From 79-D21 sp964521575 (GTDB lineage Bacteria > Synergistota > Synergistia > Synergistales > 79-D21), in assembly GCA_964521575.1 (NCBI GenBank), contig CAZFSR010000001.1, forward strand, positions 372,001 to 436,000: 64,000 bases of DNA. The letters run 5' to 3'. Within the stretch, counting starts at the first letter, position 1; each line of letters begins with the position of its first letter. The position numbers were made by a program, and so were the translations under genes. The notes under the pieces were generated by a model, which was given only the letters and a program-made list of their open reading frames with translations, had not been told where the DNA came from and did not search any database. Of this stretch, positions 31,952-40,915 are shown piece after piece.

Positions 31952-32839
31952 TCAGGCCGTTGCCTTCCAGTGTTTGAAGCCCTTGCCGAAAACCTCCGTG
32001 GCGTCGGTCTGGATCAGGAAGGCGTTCGGGTCGTGCTCGGCCAGGAAGAGTTTCAGGTCGGCCACCTGGCGGGGCAGGAGAAGGGACATGACGATCGGGC
32101 GTTCCCTGCCCGTGTAGGCTCCCTCGCTGTGGATCACCGAAGCCCCGCGGCGGAGTTCCTCCAGGATGTACCGCCTCACCTCGAGGTGCTTGTCGGAGAT
32201 GATGAAGACCTGCACGCAGCGATCAAAGGATCGGAGCGCGCCGTCCAGGAAGGTGGAACCGGCGAACAGCATCGCCACCGCGTAAAGCGTGTTCTCGATC
32301 CCGACGATGAAGATCGCGGGGATTAGGACGAAGGAGTTGATCCAGAAGGTGAACTTTCCGATCTCCATGCCGGTCTTCCTGCGGACGATGGCGGCGAGGA
32401 TGTCCGTCCCCCCCATGGACCCGCCCGCGTTGAAGACGAGTGCCCCGCTGATCCCGTTGATCGCGGCGGCCGTAAGGACGGCAAGAAGCTTGTCCTGCAG
32501 GGGCGGGGGAGGAAGCATCCTGAACAGGTCGAGCGAGCCCGAGAAGAGAAGGACCGAATAAGCGGTGAGGTACAGGAAGCGCCGCGGCAGGACCCTCCAG
32601 CCGAGGGCGAAAAGGCCGATGTTGAAGACCAGGTTGACGAGGCCGACAGGGAGCCCCAGGGTGTAGTTCAGCAGGATGGAAATGCCGGTGAACCCGGTAC
32701 TGGGAAACCGGTAGGGCAGGACGAGCAACGAGATGGCCAGGGCGTAGAGAACGGTTCCGACCGTCACTCTCAGGACCCCCGGCGCCTCCCTTTTCACGGT
32801 TCTCCTGGTCAGAAGGGTCAAGCGGGTGAGAAGGCGCAT
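31952..32839 (-). CDS. YitT family membrane protein
   Basis: 295 residues. N-terminal part has about five to six helices (TVGTVLYALAISLLVLPYRF, GLPVGLVNLVFNIGLFALGW, NAGGSMGGTDILAAIV); the last 90 residues form the soluble DUF2179 domain (VFIISDKHLEVRRYILEEL, GRERPIVMSLL). YitT proteins are of uncertain function. It is transcribed alone and divergent from htpG. A perfect 12-bp palindrome lies 50 bases upstream. Confidence 0.9.
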   Translation of the reverse strand: MRLLTRLTLLTRRTVKREAPGVLRVTVGTVLYALAISLLVLPYRFPSTGFTGISILLNYTLGLPVGLVNLVFNIGLFALGWRVLPRRFLYLTAYSVLLFSGSLDLFRMLPPPPLQDKLLAVLTAAAINGISGALVFNAGGSMGGTDILAAIVRRKTGMEIGKFTFWINSFVLIPAIFIVGIENTLYAVAMLFAGSTFLDGALRSFDRCVQVFIISDKHLEVRRYILEELRRGASVIHSEGAYTGRERPIVMSLLLPRQVADLKLFLAEHDPNAFLIQTDATEVFGKGFKHWKATA

Positions 32840-32888
32840 CGGGAAACCTCCATCGCGCAGTTTTCTGGATGCCGTACCCGTAGTTTAA

Positions 32889-32900
32889 GGCAAATTTGCC
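32889..32900. promoter_or_regulatory. Palindrome GGCAAATTTGCC between yitT-like gene and htpG
   Basis: A perfect 12-bp dyad in the divergent intergenic region, about 30 bp upstream of the htpG -35 box; a possible regulator site. Nothing further supports it. Confidence 0.3.
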
Positions 32901-32929
32901 GTTTTGGGCCGCCGGCTTCAAGAAGGACC

Positions 32930-32958
32930 GTGACCAATATTGACCAAAGGTGTAAAAT
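32930..32958 (+). promoter_or_regulatory. Probable promoter of htpG
   Basis: GTGACC (32930-32935), 17-bp spacer, TAAAAT (32953-32958). No CIRCE or other heat-shock operator seen. Confidence 0.5.
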
Positions 32959-33003
32959 ACCTCACCGGGAAACCGAATACAAGAACCGGGAGGTCGATTC
33001 ACC

Positions 33004-34923
33004 TTGAGCGAAGGCAGGACGAAGGAACACCTTTCTTTCCAGGCGGAGGCGAAGCAGGTTCTGGACCTGATGATCCACGCCGTCTACTCGAACAAGGATG
33101 TTTTCCTGCGGGAACTCGTCAGCAACGCCTCGGACGCGCTGGACAAACTTCGCCTGGAAGCCCTGACGAACGACGCGTTACGGGATGCGGTCCAGGCTCC
33201 CGCGATCACGATCGAGAGGGACGTGCAAAGCCGGACCCTTTCCGTCTCCGACAACGGGATCGGCATGACGAAGGAAGAGATGGTCCGGTTTCTCGGGACC
33301 ATCGCCAAGTCCGGGACGAAGGAGTTTTTGCGGATCCTGAAGGAATCCGGTCGCGGGAACGATCCGGAAGCCCTCATCGGGCAGTTCGGTGTCGGGTTTT
33401 ACGCTTCTTTCATGGTGGCGGACCGGGTGACGGTCACCAGCCGGAAGGCGGGAACGGACGAGGCCTGGAAGTGGGAATCGGAGGGCGACGGCGGTTATTC
33501 CCTGGAACCGGCCGAAAGGGCGGGCTCGGGGACGACGGTGACGCTGTCCCTCCGCCCCGCCGATGAGGAGGACGGGCTTCGGGATTACACGGACGAATGG
33601 GTCCTGAAGGAGATTGTCAGGAAATACTCGGATTTCGTGGCCTATCCCATCCGGTTCGGTGAAGAGACCCTCAACAGCATGAAGGCGATCTGGGCCCGGC
33701 CGAAATCGGAGGTCAAGGATGCCGATTACGACGAGTTCTACCGGCATGTCAGCCACGACTGGAACCCTCCCCTTAAGCGGATCGCCTGGAAGGCGGAGGG
33801 GACGGTCACCTTCGACGCGCTCCTCTTCATTCCCTCCAAGGCTCCTCTTGACCTCTTCATCCGCGACGTGGACCGAGGGCTGCAGCTCTACGTCAAGCGG
33901 GTGTTCATCAAGAGTGACTGCCGCGAGCTGCTGCCCGACTACCTCCGTTTCATCCGGGGCGTGGTGGACAGCGAGGACCTGTCGCTCAACATGTCGAGGG
34001 AAATTCTCCAGCAGAACCGGCAGATGGAGCTGATCCAGGCGGGCCTGACCCGGCGGATCCTGTCCACCCTCGAGGAGATGCGTTCCAGTGACCCGGAAAG
34101 CTACCGGACCTTCTGGAGGGAGTTCGGGCGGGTGCTGAAGGAGGGGCTCTTCCTGGACGGGAAGAACCGCGAGAAGCTTCTCGAACTCTGCCTTTTCAAG
34201 TCCTCCATCTCCGGGGAGGAGTGGGTCACCCTGGAGGAGGCGGCCTCGCGCCTTGCCGACGGCAGGAAGGAGATCTTCTATCTCGTCGGCGAGGACCGGT
34301 CGGTGCTGGAACGGTCTCCCATCCTGGAGGCTTTCCGCTCTCGCGGGATCGAAGTCCTGTTCATGACGGACCCGGTCGACGAAATCTGGCTCCAGGCCGT
34401 GGACGGATTCAGGGAATTCGGCCTGAGGGATGCGGGCAAGGGCGACCTGGATCTCGAAAGTGAAGCGGAGAAGGAAAAGGCCAGGGAAGTTCGTGATGCC
34501 GCCGAGAAGAGCCTGAGGCCGCTGATGGACTACCTGAAGAACCGTCTTTCCGAGCGGGTGCGGGAGGTCCGCCTATCGGGGCGCCTGACGGATTCCCCGG
34601 CATGCCTGGTCCAGGACGAAAGGGACCCGTCGCCCCAGTTTGCCCGTGTCCTGGCCTCCCTGGGTCGTGACGTTCCGCATTCCAGGCCGGTTCTGGAACT
34701 CAACCCCGGGCATCCCATCATCAGGGGCATGTCCGACCTGTTGGAGAAAGCCCCGGCAAGCCCTGCCCTGGAGGCCTACGCAGAACTTCTCTGCGGGATG
34801 GCGGCACTGGCGGAAGGCAGCCTGCCGCAAGATGCCCCCGGTCTCTCCAGGAGGCTGGCCGAACTTCTCGAGGAGAAGGTGGGCTCGGCGAGAGATTCCA
34901 GGGTGGAAGTCTTGCCAGAATAA
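33004..34923 (+). CDS. htpG: Molecular chaperone HtpG (Hsp90)
   Basis: 639 residues, normal length. Start TTG 33004 behind GGGAGGTC. GHKL ATPase motifs: [40 protein letters not shown] and SGTTVTLSL. Middle domain includes [13 protein letters not shown]; a C-terminal dimerisation domain follows. It is an ATP-driven cytosolic chaperone. A small zinc-ribbon gene follows after 72 bases and may be co-transcribed before the terminator at 35191. Confidence 0.97.
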
Positions 34924-34995
34924 ACCGCTAAGGTTATATTTTGATAAAGGGAGGGGCCTGAAAGGCTCGGCCGTCATCCCAACAGGGGAGGTGTC

Positions 34996-35169
34996 GTGGG
35001 CGTGCTGACAAACCGTCATGTGGAGTGCCCGCACTGCGGGACCGAGTTCAATGTCTACCTGAACTTCAAGGAAGGCAAACTGGTCTGCCCCGGTTGTTCC
35101 AAGAATTTCGTGCCGGAATACTTCAACCTCGATTTCAAGCAGCTGGAGGAAGGTTGCAAGAAAGAATGA
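34996..35169 (+). CDS. Small zinc-ribbon protein (57 aa)
   Basis: A 57-residue frame from GTG 34996, with GGGGAGGTGTC upstream, to TGA 35167. Two CxxC knuckles, VECPHCGTEF and LVCPGCSKNF, 21 residues apart, make one zinc ribbon; the tail is acidic with a further Cys near the end. Transcribed after htpG and ending before a strong terminator. Function unknown; possibly a nucleic-acid or protein adaptor. Confidence 0.8.
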   Translation: MGVLTNRHVECPHCGTEFNVYLNFKEGKLVCPGCSKNFVPEYFNLDFKQLEEGCKKE

Positions 35170-35190
35170 CGGCAGGAAGGACAGGAAGGA

Positions 35191-35225
35191 AGGGCCCGGC
35201 CTTCGCGCGAAGGCCGGGCCCTTTT
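35191..35225. terminator. Bidirectional terminator
   Basis: 15-bp perfect complement (35191-35205 with 35208-35222) followed by TTTT, between the zinc-ribbon gene and the convergent transporter gene. Confidence 0.88.
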
Positions 35226-35244
35226 GTTTTTTCGCCGCGGCGTG

Positions 35245-36519
35245 CTACAGGAGGTACCTCAGCGTGATGTAGATCGATGAGGCTACCAGGGTCAGGGCGG
35301 TGATGGGAATTCCCTTCCGGAGGAAGTTGCCGAAGGAGATCGGGCGACCCGCCTTCTCGGCAAGACCTGCCATGACGAGGTTGGCCGAGGCTCCCACGAG
35401 CGTCGCGTTTCCGCCGAGGCACGCGCCGAGTGAAAGGGCCCACCAGAGGGGACGGGCGTCAAGGTGGGCGAGGTTCGCCATATCCTTGACGAGCGGGATG
35501 ACGGCCGCAGCGTAGGGCACGTTGTCCACGACGGCTGAAATCGCTCCCGATCCCCAAACGAGGAACATCGCCAGGATCTTGGGGTGCTCGCCGGCCGCTC
35601 CGGCAAGGAAGCGGGCGGCAATCCCGATGATGTCCAGGTGTTCCAGGGTTCCCACGAGCATGAAAAGGGTCGAGAAGAAAAGGATGGTGACCCAGTCGAT
35701 CTCTTCGAGGGCGGTTTCCACCTTGACGGGGCAGATGACGAGGCCGAGGGTGGCTCCGGCCAGGGCGATGGTTGCCGCTTCCAGGTGCAGCCATCCGTGG
35801 AGGAAGAAGGCCAGAAGGACCAGTCCTAAAACGGACAGGACCCTTACGGCCAGGGGCTTGTCGAGGTGCTTCCTGAGGGTGTGGAAACCCTCGATCAGGT
35901 CTTCGATGGGCCGGTTTTGGGAAAGTTCCCGGGCGTAGAAAAAGTGGAGACCGAGGTACATGGCTCCGAGCGAAAGGGCTGCGGCGGGTCCCACGTTCAG
36001 CAGGAAGTCGTTGAAGGACAACCCGGCGGCAGAACCGATCAGGATGTTCGGCGGATCCCCGATCAGGGTGGCGGTTCCGCCGATGTTCGAAGCGAAAACC
36101 TCCGCGAAGATGAACGGCAGGGGGTCCAGGTCGAGCGTTTCGCAAACCGCCAGCGCGACAGGGCCGATCAGGAGAACCGTGGTGACGTTGTCCAGGAAGG
36201 CGGAAACGACCGCCGTGAGAAGGGAAAGGGAAACGAGGAGCCGCCAGGGATTGCCCTTGCTCTCCCTGATGGCGATCAGGGCGGTATACTGGATCAGCCC
36301 GGTCTGCTTGACGATCCCCACGAGGATCATCATGCCGATCAGAAGGCCGATGGTGTTGAAGTCGATGAAGCTGAAGGCGTCGTGCTGCTCGACGAGCCGC
36401 AGCAGGAGGATCCCGGAAAGGCCCACCAGGGCGGCCTTCAGGCGGTGCATGCGCTCCGTGACGATAAGGGTATAGGTGAAGACGAAAAGGCCCAAAGCAC
36501 TCCATTGAGTTGCCGACAT
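35245..36519 (-). CDS. ArsB/NhaD/SLC13-type anion or sodium transporter
   Basis: 424 residues from ATG 36519, behind GGGAGACGGG (an upstream in-frame ATG has no site). About 11-12 helices. Two related halves carry the family loops: SAFLDNVTTVLLIGPVALAV with GGTATLIGDPPNILIGSAAG in the first, and SAVVDNVPYAAAVIPLV with LGGNATLVGASANLVMAG in the second. These are the DNVxT/GG(T/N)ATLxG motifs of the ion transporter superfamily. Substrate (arsenite, Na+/H+ or dicarboxylate) cannot be fixed by sequence alone. Confidence 0.88.
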   Translation of the reverse strand: MSATQWSALGLFVFTYTLIVTERMHRLKAALVGLSGILLLRLVEQHDAFSFIDFNTIGLLIGMMILVGIVKQTGLIQYTALIAIRESKGNPWRLLVSLSLLTAVVSAFLDNVTTVLLIGPVALAVCETLDLDPLPFIFAEVFASNIGGTATLIGDPPNILIGSAAGLSFNDFLLNVGPAAALSLGAMYLGLHFFYARELSQNRPIEDLIEGFHTLRKHLDKPLAVRVLSVLGLVLLAFFLHGWLHLEAATIALAGATLGLVICPVKVETALEEIDWVTILFFSTLFMLVGTLEHLDIIGIAARFLAGAAGEHPKILAMFLVWGSGAISAVVDNVPYAAAVIPLVKDMANLAHLDARPLWWALSLGACLGGNATLVGASANLVMAGLAEKAGRPISFGNFLRKGIPITALTLVASSIYITLRYLL

Positions 36520-36566
36520 TTTTCCCGTCTCCCTTTGGCGGTCTTCCATTCGCCAGATGACGGCGT

Positions 36567-36595
36567 ATTCTATCAGCAACGGGGACGGCATGCAA
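36567..36595 (-). promoter_or_regulatory. Promoter of the SLC13/ArsB-type transporter gene
   Basis: Minus strand TTGCAT (36595-36590), 17-bp spacer, TAGAAT (36572-36567). Confidence 0.6.
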
Positions 36596-36677
36596 TGGGA
36601 TTTTGAAAAGACAACCTAATTCAGAAAAGACAGAAAAGACCGTCATTATGGCGGGGAGATGAAAGGGGGAGGTTCCC

Positions 36678-36785
36678 ATGAACCTGCGGGGTTTCCTGTC
36701 CAAGTGCCCGCCTTGAATACTGCTTTGGGGGGGCGTGGCTCTCGCACTCGTGCTGTTGTGGATTTTTAGGGTCCTGAAGGGCTAG
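36678..36785 (+). other. Small single-helix membrane ORF interrupted by an in-frame UGA
   Basis: ATG 36678 follows GGGGGAGG. Twelve codons (MNLRGFLSKCPP) are followed by TGA at 36714, and the same frame continues with a perfect single transmembrane helix (ILLWGGVALALVLLWIFRVL) to TAG 36783: 35 residues if UGA is decoded. Either a UGA-decoded (selenocysteine, giving CPPU) micro-membrane protein, a nonsense-mutated one where TGG would restore CPPW, or a 12-codon ORF next to a chance hydrophobic frame. A YedF-type selenium-linked gene exists at 54209, but I see no convincing SECIS stem-loop. Confidence 0.5.
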
Positions 36786-36791
36786 GGAAAA

Positions 36792-36830
36792 CCGGGAAGG
36801 GGCCCGGGACCTGTCCGGGCCCCTTCCCGG
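36792..36830. terminator. Long perfect hairpin between convergent genes
   Basis: 16-bp perfect stem (36792-36807 with 36815-36830), 7-nt loop; no strong T run on the plus side, GGTTTT on the minus side. Probably terminates or insulates both directions. Confidence 0.6.
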
Positions 36831-36835
36831 GGACT

Positions 36836-37789
36836 TCATTTCCTGAAGAGGTAAGAATAGCGTCTCACTCCGGATTTTGGGTCCGCCGGAGGGGCGGGCT
36901 TCGGTTTTGGCGAAACGTCCTGCCTGAAACCCGCCAGGGAAAGGGCATCCTCGGCGAGAGCTTCCTCCGAGGCCTTGCCGATCAGGGCGAAGACGCGGCC
37001 GGTCGCGACCTGTATGTTTTCCCTGACCGATTCCCGCAACGTTTCGGACAGGGCCTTGATTTGCCTGTCGAGGTCGTCCGACTTCTGGAGCGCTCCACCG
37101 ACCTGCTGGTAGAATTCGTTGAGGCGGCTTTCGAAATGGCTCCTGAGGTCGCGTTCGAGGGCGCCGAACTGCGCGACGAGTTCCGACGAGATCCCCTGGA
37201 GGTCGCGACGGTCCCTGAGGAGCGCTTCCTCGAAGGATGAAAGCCGGAGGGCTTGCTCTTGAAATAGCTTTTCCACGGCCAGGAGCCTTTCTCCCGCATC
37301 CTGGGGAATCGCCCTTGTCACGGTGGCGAGCCGGTTCATCTCCAAAGCGAGGGTTTTGAGGGTTTCCTGGACCTGCTCGTTCTGTTCCACGGATTTCCTG
37401 GACCTTTCCTCGAGCCCGGCCAGAAGCTCCTTGCGGGTGGATTCGACCATGTTGCCGAAGAAGGTCAGCCGCTTTTCCTGGTCGTCCTTTCCGCTTTCGG
37501 CTTCCTGGAGAATCCGCTTGCGGGCCTCCTCCAGGGTGTCGTTCACCTCGTCCTGGACCCGGGTCATGCGCTCGTTGAGAGACATGGTGGAATCGCGCAG
37601 TGCCCGGGTTTCCGATGAGAGTCGATCCTGGGCCTCGTTCACCCGCCGATCCAGGTTCTCCTGCATGCGTGCGGCGGTTTCACGGATTTCCCGTGCGGTT
37701 TCCGAGATGCGGCTATGGCATACAAGAAGGCCCACCGCTCCGATGCCGAACAGGATGAGCAGGGTCAGCGTGTTGAACTCAAAATTCAT
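36836..37789 (-). CDS. Membrane-anchored coiled-coil protein
   Basis: 317 residues. One N-terminal helix (LTLLILFGIGAVGLLVCH, about 7-25), then about 240 residues of heptad-rich coiled coil (repeated E/R/L pattern, for example NEAQDRLSSETRALRDSTM), ending in a Pro-rich linker (SPKPKPAPPADPK) and a basic tail. The layout (N-anchor plus cytoplasmic coil) recalls RmuC-like or cell-envelope structural proteins, but no nuclease domain is seen. Function unknown. Confidence 0.75.
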   Translation of the reverse strand: MNFEFNTLTLLILFGIGAVGLLVCHSRISETAREIRETAARMQENLDRRVNEAQDRLSSETRALRDSTMSLNERMTRVQDEVNDTLEEARKRILQEAESGKDDQEKRLTFFGNMVESTRKELLAGLEERSRKSVEQNEQVQETLKTLALEMNRLATVTRAIPQDAGERLLAVEKLFQEQALRLSSFEEALLRDRRDLQGISSELVAQFGALERDLRSHFESRLNEFYQQVGGALQKSDDLDRQIKALSETLRESVRENIQVATGRVFALIGKASEEALAEDALSLAGFRQDVSPKPKPAPPADPKSGVRRYSYLFRK

Positions 37790-37914
37790 GACCGGTGCCT
37801 CCTATACGTGTGGGATCCGTCACGAATGGTTGTTTTTTTAACAGCGTTCCTATCATAACATGCTTTTCGATTTGGTGACCTGCTTGCCGAGTCAACTGAA
37901 CATCGTTTTTTTTG

Positions 37915-39228
37915 ATGAAAGCGAGTGAAGACGGATTGGAGAACCCCAACTTGGGCCGGAACCCTGTAAACATCCTGCTGCATTTTCTTTTCGGGCTGCT
38001 CGTCATGGCCTACTTCCTCACCTTTTTCTTCCGCGTCTCGGCTGCGGTCGTGCTGCCCCGCCTGGCTTCGGAAATGGGCATGACGGCGGGGATGACCGGT
38101 TTTGTCTCCAGCCTCTACTATTACGCCTATGCTTCGATGCAGCCCCTGTGCGGTTCCATGAACGACCGGTGGGGACCGCTGAGGGTCGTGGGAGCCGGTT
38201 TGGTTGTGACTGCGGCGGGCTCCGCGCTCTTCATGTCCGCCTCGACTCCATGGACCCTTGCGGCCGGCCGCCTTCTGACCGGGCTTGGCCTGGCGCCGAT
38301 GTTCTCGGGGGCGCTCGTCTACCAGGCCACCGCCTTCCCGGCTCATCGCTACGCTTTCTACTCATCGGTCACGATCGCCATCGGAAACCTTGGAGCCGTC
38401 GTTTCCGTCGGGCCTCTCGGAGCGGCGATCGACCGATGGGGCCGCGCTTCCGTCTTCCTTGCCCTCTCGGTTGCCAGCCTTGGCCTGGCCGGCATTCTTT
38501 TCGCAAAGGCAAAATCGGATCCCGTGAGGCAGTCGGTGAGTGGAGGACGCCGGAGCGGGATTCCTTTTACGGCACACCTCCGTGCGGGTTTTTCAGCCCT
38601 CCTGTCTTCGAGGGAATGCCGGTGCCTTACGGTGCTTTGGGGTGTCTCCGTCGCAGCCATGCTGGCCTTCCAGGGCCTCTGGTCCGTAACCTGGTACCAG
38701 ACCGCGTACGGGGTCGAGGCCTCAACCGCCCGGAATTGGGCGAGTGCCGTCGGCATCGGGATCATGATGGGGACACTATTGGGAGGCCGTTTCTCCGAGG
38801 GGCCCGGGGGGCGGATGAAAGCCATCGGGCTGGGGTTGTCCCTGAATCTCGGGGCCTGGCTGGCTCTGTGGGCCGGAATTGTCCTTCGCCTCCCCCTGGC
38901 GTTGACCGGAAGTCTCGGTTTCCTTCTCGGCGGGGCCACCGGTTTTCTCGTCGTCCATTTCGCTTCCGCCCTCAACGAGATGACGCCCCGCTCGAGGGCC
39001 GGATCCGTGCTGGGGGTGGTCAACATGCTGGTCATGGTGAGCGTGATCCTCTTCCAATGGGGTACCGGCAGCATCCTGGGACTATTCCCCGGACCGGGAG
39101 CCGGTTCCTATTCCTCCTTCGGATTCCTGGTGACGTTCGGGGTGGTGATCGGCCTTGTGGCGGCAAGCGCTATTGCGCTCCGGGGCATGCGGGGTTTTCC
39201 GGAAGCGGTGAAGAGGGCATCGGAATGA
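37915..39228 (+). CDS. Major facilitator superfamily transporter
   Basis: 437 residues from ATG 37915 (a TTG precedes it). Twelve predicted helices, with an MFS loop 2-3 motif SMNDRWGPLRVVGAG and a central hydrophilic loop near 200. There is no good ribosome site, so the start is uncertain; TTG 37936 is another option. Related to permeases of the nitrate/oxalate-formate type, but the substrate is unknown. It overlaps the phosphoesterase gene by four bases (ATGA). Confidence 0.87.
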   Translation: MKASEDGLENPNLGRNPVNILLHFLFGLLVMAYFLTFFFRVSAAVVLPRLASEMGMTAGMTGFVSSLYYYAYASMQPLCGSMNDRWGPLRVVGAGLVVTAAGSALFMSASTPWTLAAGRLLTGLGLAPMFSGALVYQATAFPAHRYAFYSSVTIAIGNLGAVVSVGPLGAAIDRWGRASVFLALSVASLGLAGILFAKAKSDPVRQSVSGGRRSGIPFTAHLRAGFSALLSSRECRCLTVLWGVSVAAMLAFQGLWSVTWYQTAYGVEASTARNWASAVGIGIMMGTLLGGRFSEGPGGRMKAIGLGLSLNLGAWLALWAGIVLRLPLALTGSLGFLLGGATGFLVVHFASALNEMTPRSRAGSVLGVVNMLVMVSVILFQWGTGSILGLFPGPGAGSYSSFGFLVTFGVVIGLVAASAIALRGMRGFPEAVKRASE

Positions 39229-40541
39229 AAAGAAGGGTTTTGCTGCTTGGTTTCGTGTTTCTGCTTTCCCTTTTCATGCGTGCCGATGCGGGCGTGATCC
39301 GTTCGGAGAAGGCCGACGAATGGGGAGGGATGGCCGGCCTCGGGAAGAAATCCTTCCGCTTCGTGGTGTTTGGAGACACCCAGCCGCTGGGTCCCGGCAG
39401 GGCTCTTTCACCTCTCGTGGAGAGGTTGTTGACGGAAGCTTCCTGGCTCGGGCCGGATTTCGTCATCCACCTGGGAGACTCCGTCTCCGGCTACGGGGAT
39501 TCGCTGGAGGAGGCCCGGACCGGATTTTCCGCCCTGAAGGAAAAAATCGACCGGCTGCTGCCTGGCGTTCCGTTTTTCGCCGTGCCGGGCAACCATGACC
39601 AGGCGACTCCCGGAGCGCTGGCAGCCTACCGCGAAACCTTCGGGTCGCTGCTCTACTACGATTTTCCCTACGGCAACGCCCGTTTCGTGATCCTCAACGG
39701 CAACTTCCCGGCCTGGATGGCCCCCAAGGGGAAAGACTACGGATTTTTCAACCTGAACGACGGCATGCATGTCCTGCCCATGGCCGACTGGGCGAACGAG
39801 GCCTTCAGCCGGGGTGGGAAACTTCTTTTCGTCTTCCTCCACACTCCGCCCTTCCCGGCGTATACGCCGCCTCCCGGCAAAGGAACCCACGGTTTCCTCA
39901 CGACGGCCAACCGCGACGCCTTTGTCGCCGCGTTGCCGAAGGGCAGGACCAGGGCGGTGTTCTCCGGTCACGAGCACCTCTTCTACGTGGAGGAACACGG
40001 AGGGATCAAGTTCTTCACCGTCGGCACGGGAGGGGGGCCTCTTTCCGGCCCTGTGACGGGACCCGCAGGGGTCAATGCGGGAATTCCCCCGAAATTCAAC
40101 CTGCTGAAGGGGGATCCCGATATCGACCGTGGAGGGGGGTATTCGAAAGGACTTTTCCGATCGGGCGCTCTCGGTATCTTTGGCTTCCTGGTCGTGAAGG
40201 TGGACGGGGACAAGGTGGCCTATGAGTTCGCGGTTCCCTTTACCCTGGAAGTTTCGTACCCGGAGGGAAACGACGGGATGTCGGCGACGGCGCATGCCGT
40301 CCTGGAAAACCGCGGACGTTTCGTCCAGGTCCTGAAGGGGGTGACTTTCCTGATGCCCGTTTCTCCCGGGGGGTACGCCCTGAAGTCCACGGCCAGGAAC
40401 GGGGACCGGACGGTCGTCGAGCTGGGGCCGGTTCCCGAAGTGCTGGAAACAGTTCCCGCGGATCCCGGGAAGGTTTTCGTGCGGGTCCAGGTGACGGTGC
40501 CTCCTGCCATGGCCATCGATCTCCGGATCGAGGCGAAATAA
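39225..40541 (+). CDS. Exported calcineurin-like metallophosphoesterase
   Basis: 438 residues from ATG 39225 in the ATGA overlap with the MFS gene. Signal peptide MKRRVLLLGFVFLLSLFMRA (cleavage near ADA). Metal-binding blocks in order: FVVFGDTQ, IHLGDSVSGYGD, VPGNHDQ, FLHTPPF, FSGHEHLFY; the last 120 residues form a beta-rich domain. It would hydrolyse phosphoesters outside the cytoplasmic membrane. A longer in-frame extension upstream overlaps the whole MFS gene and is rejected. Confidence 0.9.
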   Translation: MKRRVLLLGFVFLLSLFMRADAGVIRSEKADEWGGMAGLGKKSFRFVVFGDTQPLGPGRALSPLVERLLTEASWLGPDFVIHLGDSVSGYGDSLEEARTGFSALKEKIDRLLPGVPFFAVPGNHDQATPGALAAYRETFGSLLYYDFPYGNARFVILNGNFPAWMAPKGKDYGFFNLNDGMHVLPMADWANEAFSRGGKLLFVFLHTPPFPAYTPPPGKGTHGFLTTANRDAFVAALPKGRTRAVFSGHEHLFYVEEHGGIKFFTVGTGGGPLSGPVTGPAGVNAGIPPKFNLLKGDPDIDRGGGYSKGLFRSGALGIFGFLVVKVDGDKVAYEFAVPFTLEVSYPEGNDGMSATAHAVLENRGRFVQVLKGVTFLMPVSPGGYALKSTARNGDRTVVELGPVPEVLETVPADPGKVFVRVQVTVPPAMAIDLRIEAK

Positions 40542-40546
40542 AGGCA

Positions 40547-40572
40547 GAGACCCCCTTTCGGGGGCCTCTTTT
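40547..40572. terminator. Terminator after the phosphoesterase gene
   Basis: AGAG-A-CCCC (40547-40555) with GGGG-C-CTCT (40561-40569), then TTTT; the A/C mismatch becomes G-U on the minus strand, so it may serve both directions. Confidence 0.65.
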
Positions 40573-40639
40573 CCGTTAGCCAGGCCTTGCCGGCGGGACT
40601 TGCGCCCCGAAACGGGGACTGCCGGCCGGGCAGGGCGGG

Positions 40640-40825
40640 CTAGAAACCTTCGGCCGAAAAGCGGGGCGAAGCGCTTTTCAGCATCTGCTCGAGGGTGACC
40701 TGCCTGCGAAGCTCGGGATTTTTCCGGGACAGGTCGCCATCGCAAAGGCGTTCGATCTGGTGCGCGGAAAGCCGCGAAGGATGGAGTCCGCTTCTTCTGC
40801 CGAGGAAAGAAAGGATTCGTTTCAT
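40640..40825 (-). CDS. Hypothetical small basic protein (61 aa)
   Basis: 61 residues from ATG 40825, with GAGGAGG eight bases upstream. It has a basic N-terminal half (MKRILSFLGRRSGLHPSRLS) and a middle segment HQIERLCDGDLSRKNPELRRQ; no membrane helix. I do not recognise a family. It lies downstream of the FadR-type regulator gene on the same strand, with its own likely promoter at 40876-40904. Confidence 0.6.
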   Translation of the reverse strand: MKRILSFLGRRSGLHPSRLSAHQIERLCDGDLSRKNPELRRQVTLEQMLKSASPRFSAEGF

Positions 40826-40845
40826 ACGGTAAGCCTCCTCGATAA

Positions 40846-40889
40846 ATGATGACATAGAGAAATCTATCGAGGCCTATGATGACATGGAG
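40846..40889. repeat. Direct repeat ATGATGACATrGAG, 30 bp apart
   Basis: Copies at 40846-40859 and 40876-40889 differ at one base. They flank or overlap the presumed promoter of the small basic protein gene, so they might be regulator sites. A TCGATA/TATCGA inverted pair lies between them. Confidence 0.4.
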
Positions 40890-40904
40890 CGGATGATTTG
40901 TCAA
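40876..40904 (-). promoter_or_regulatory. Candidate promoter of the 61-aa protein gene
   Basis: Minus strand TTGACA (40904-40899), 17-bp spacer, CATCAT (40881-40876), just behind the stop of the regulator gene. Confidence 0.5.
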
Positions 40905-40915
40905 CTATATGTATT

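Noticed and set aside
38148..39224. N-terminal extension of the phosphoesterase gene
   Set aside because: Would overlap the whole MFS gene; ATG 39225 has a signal peptide immediately after it and an ATGA overlap.
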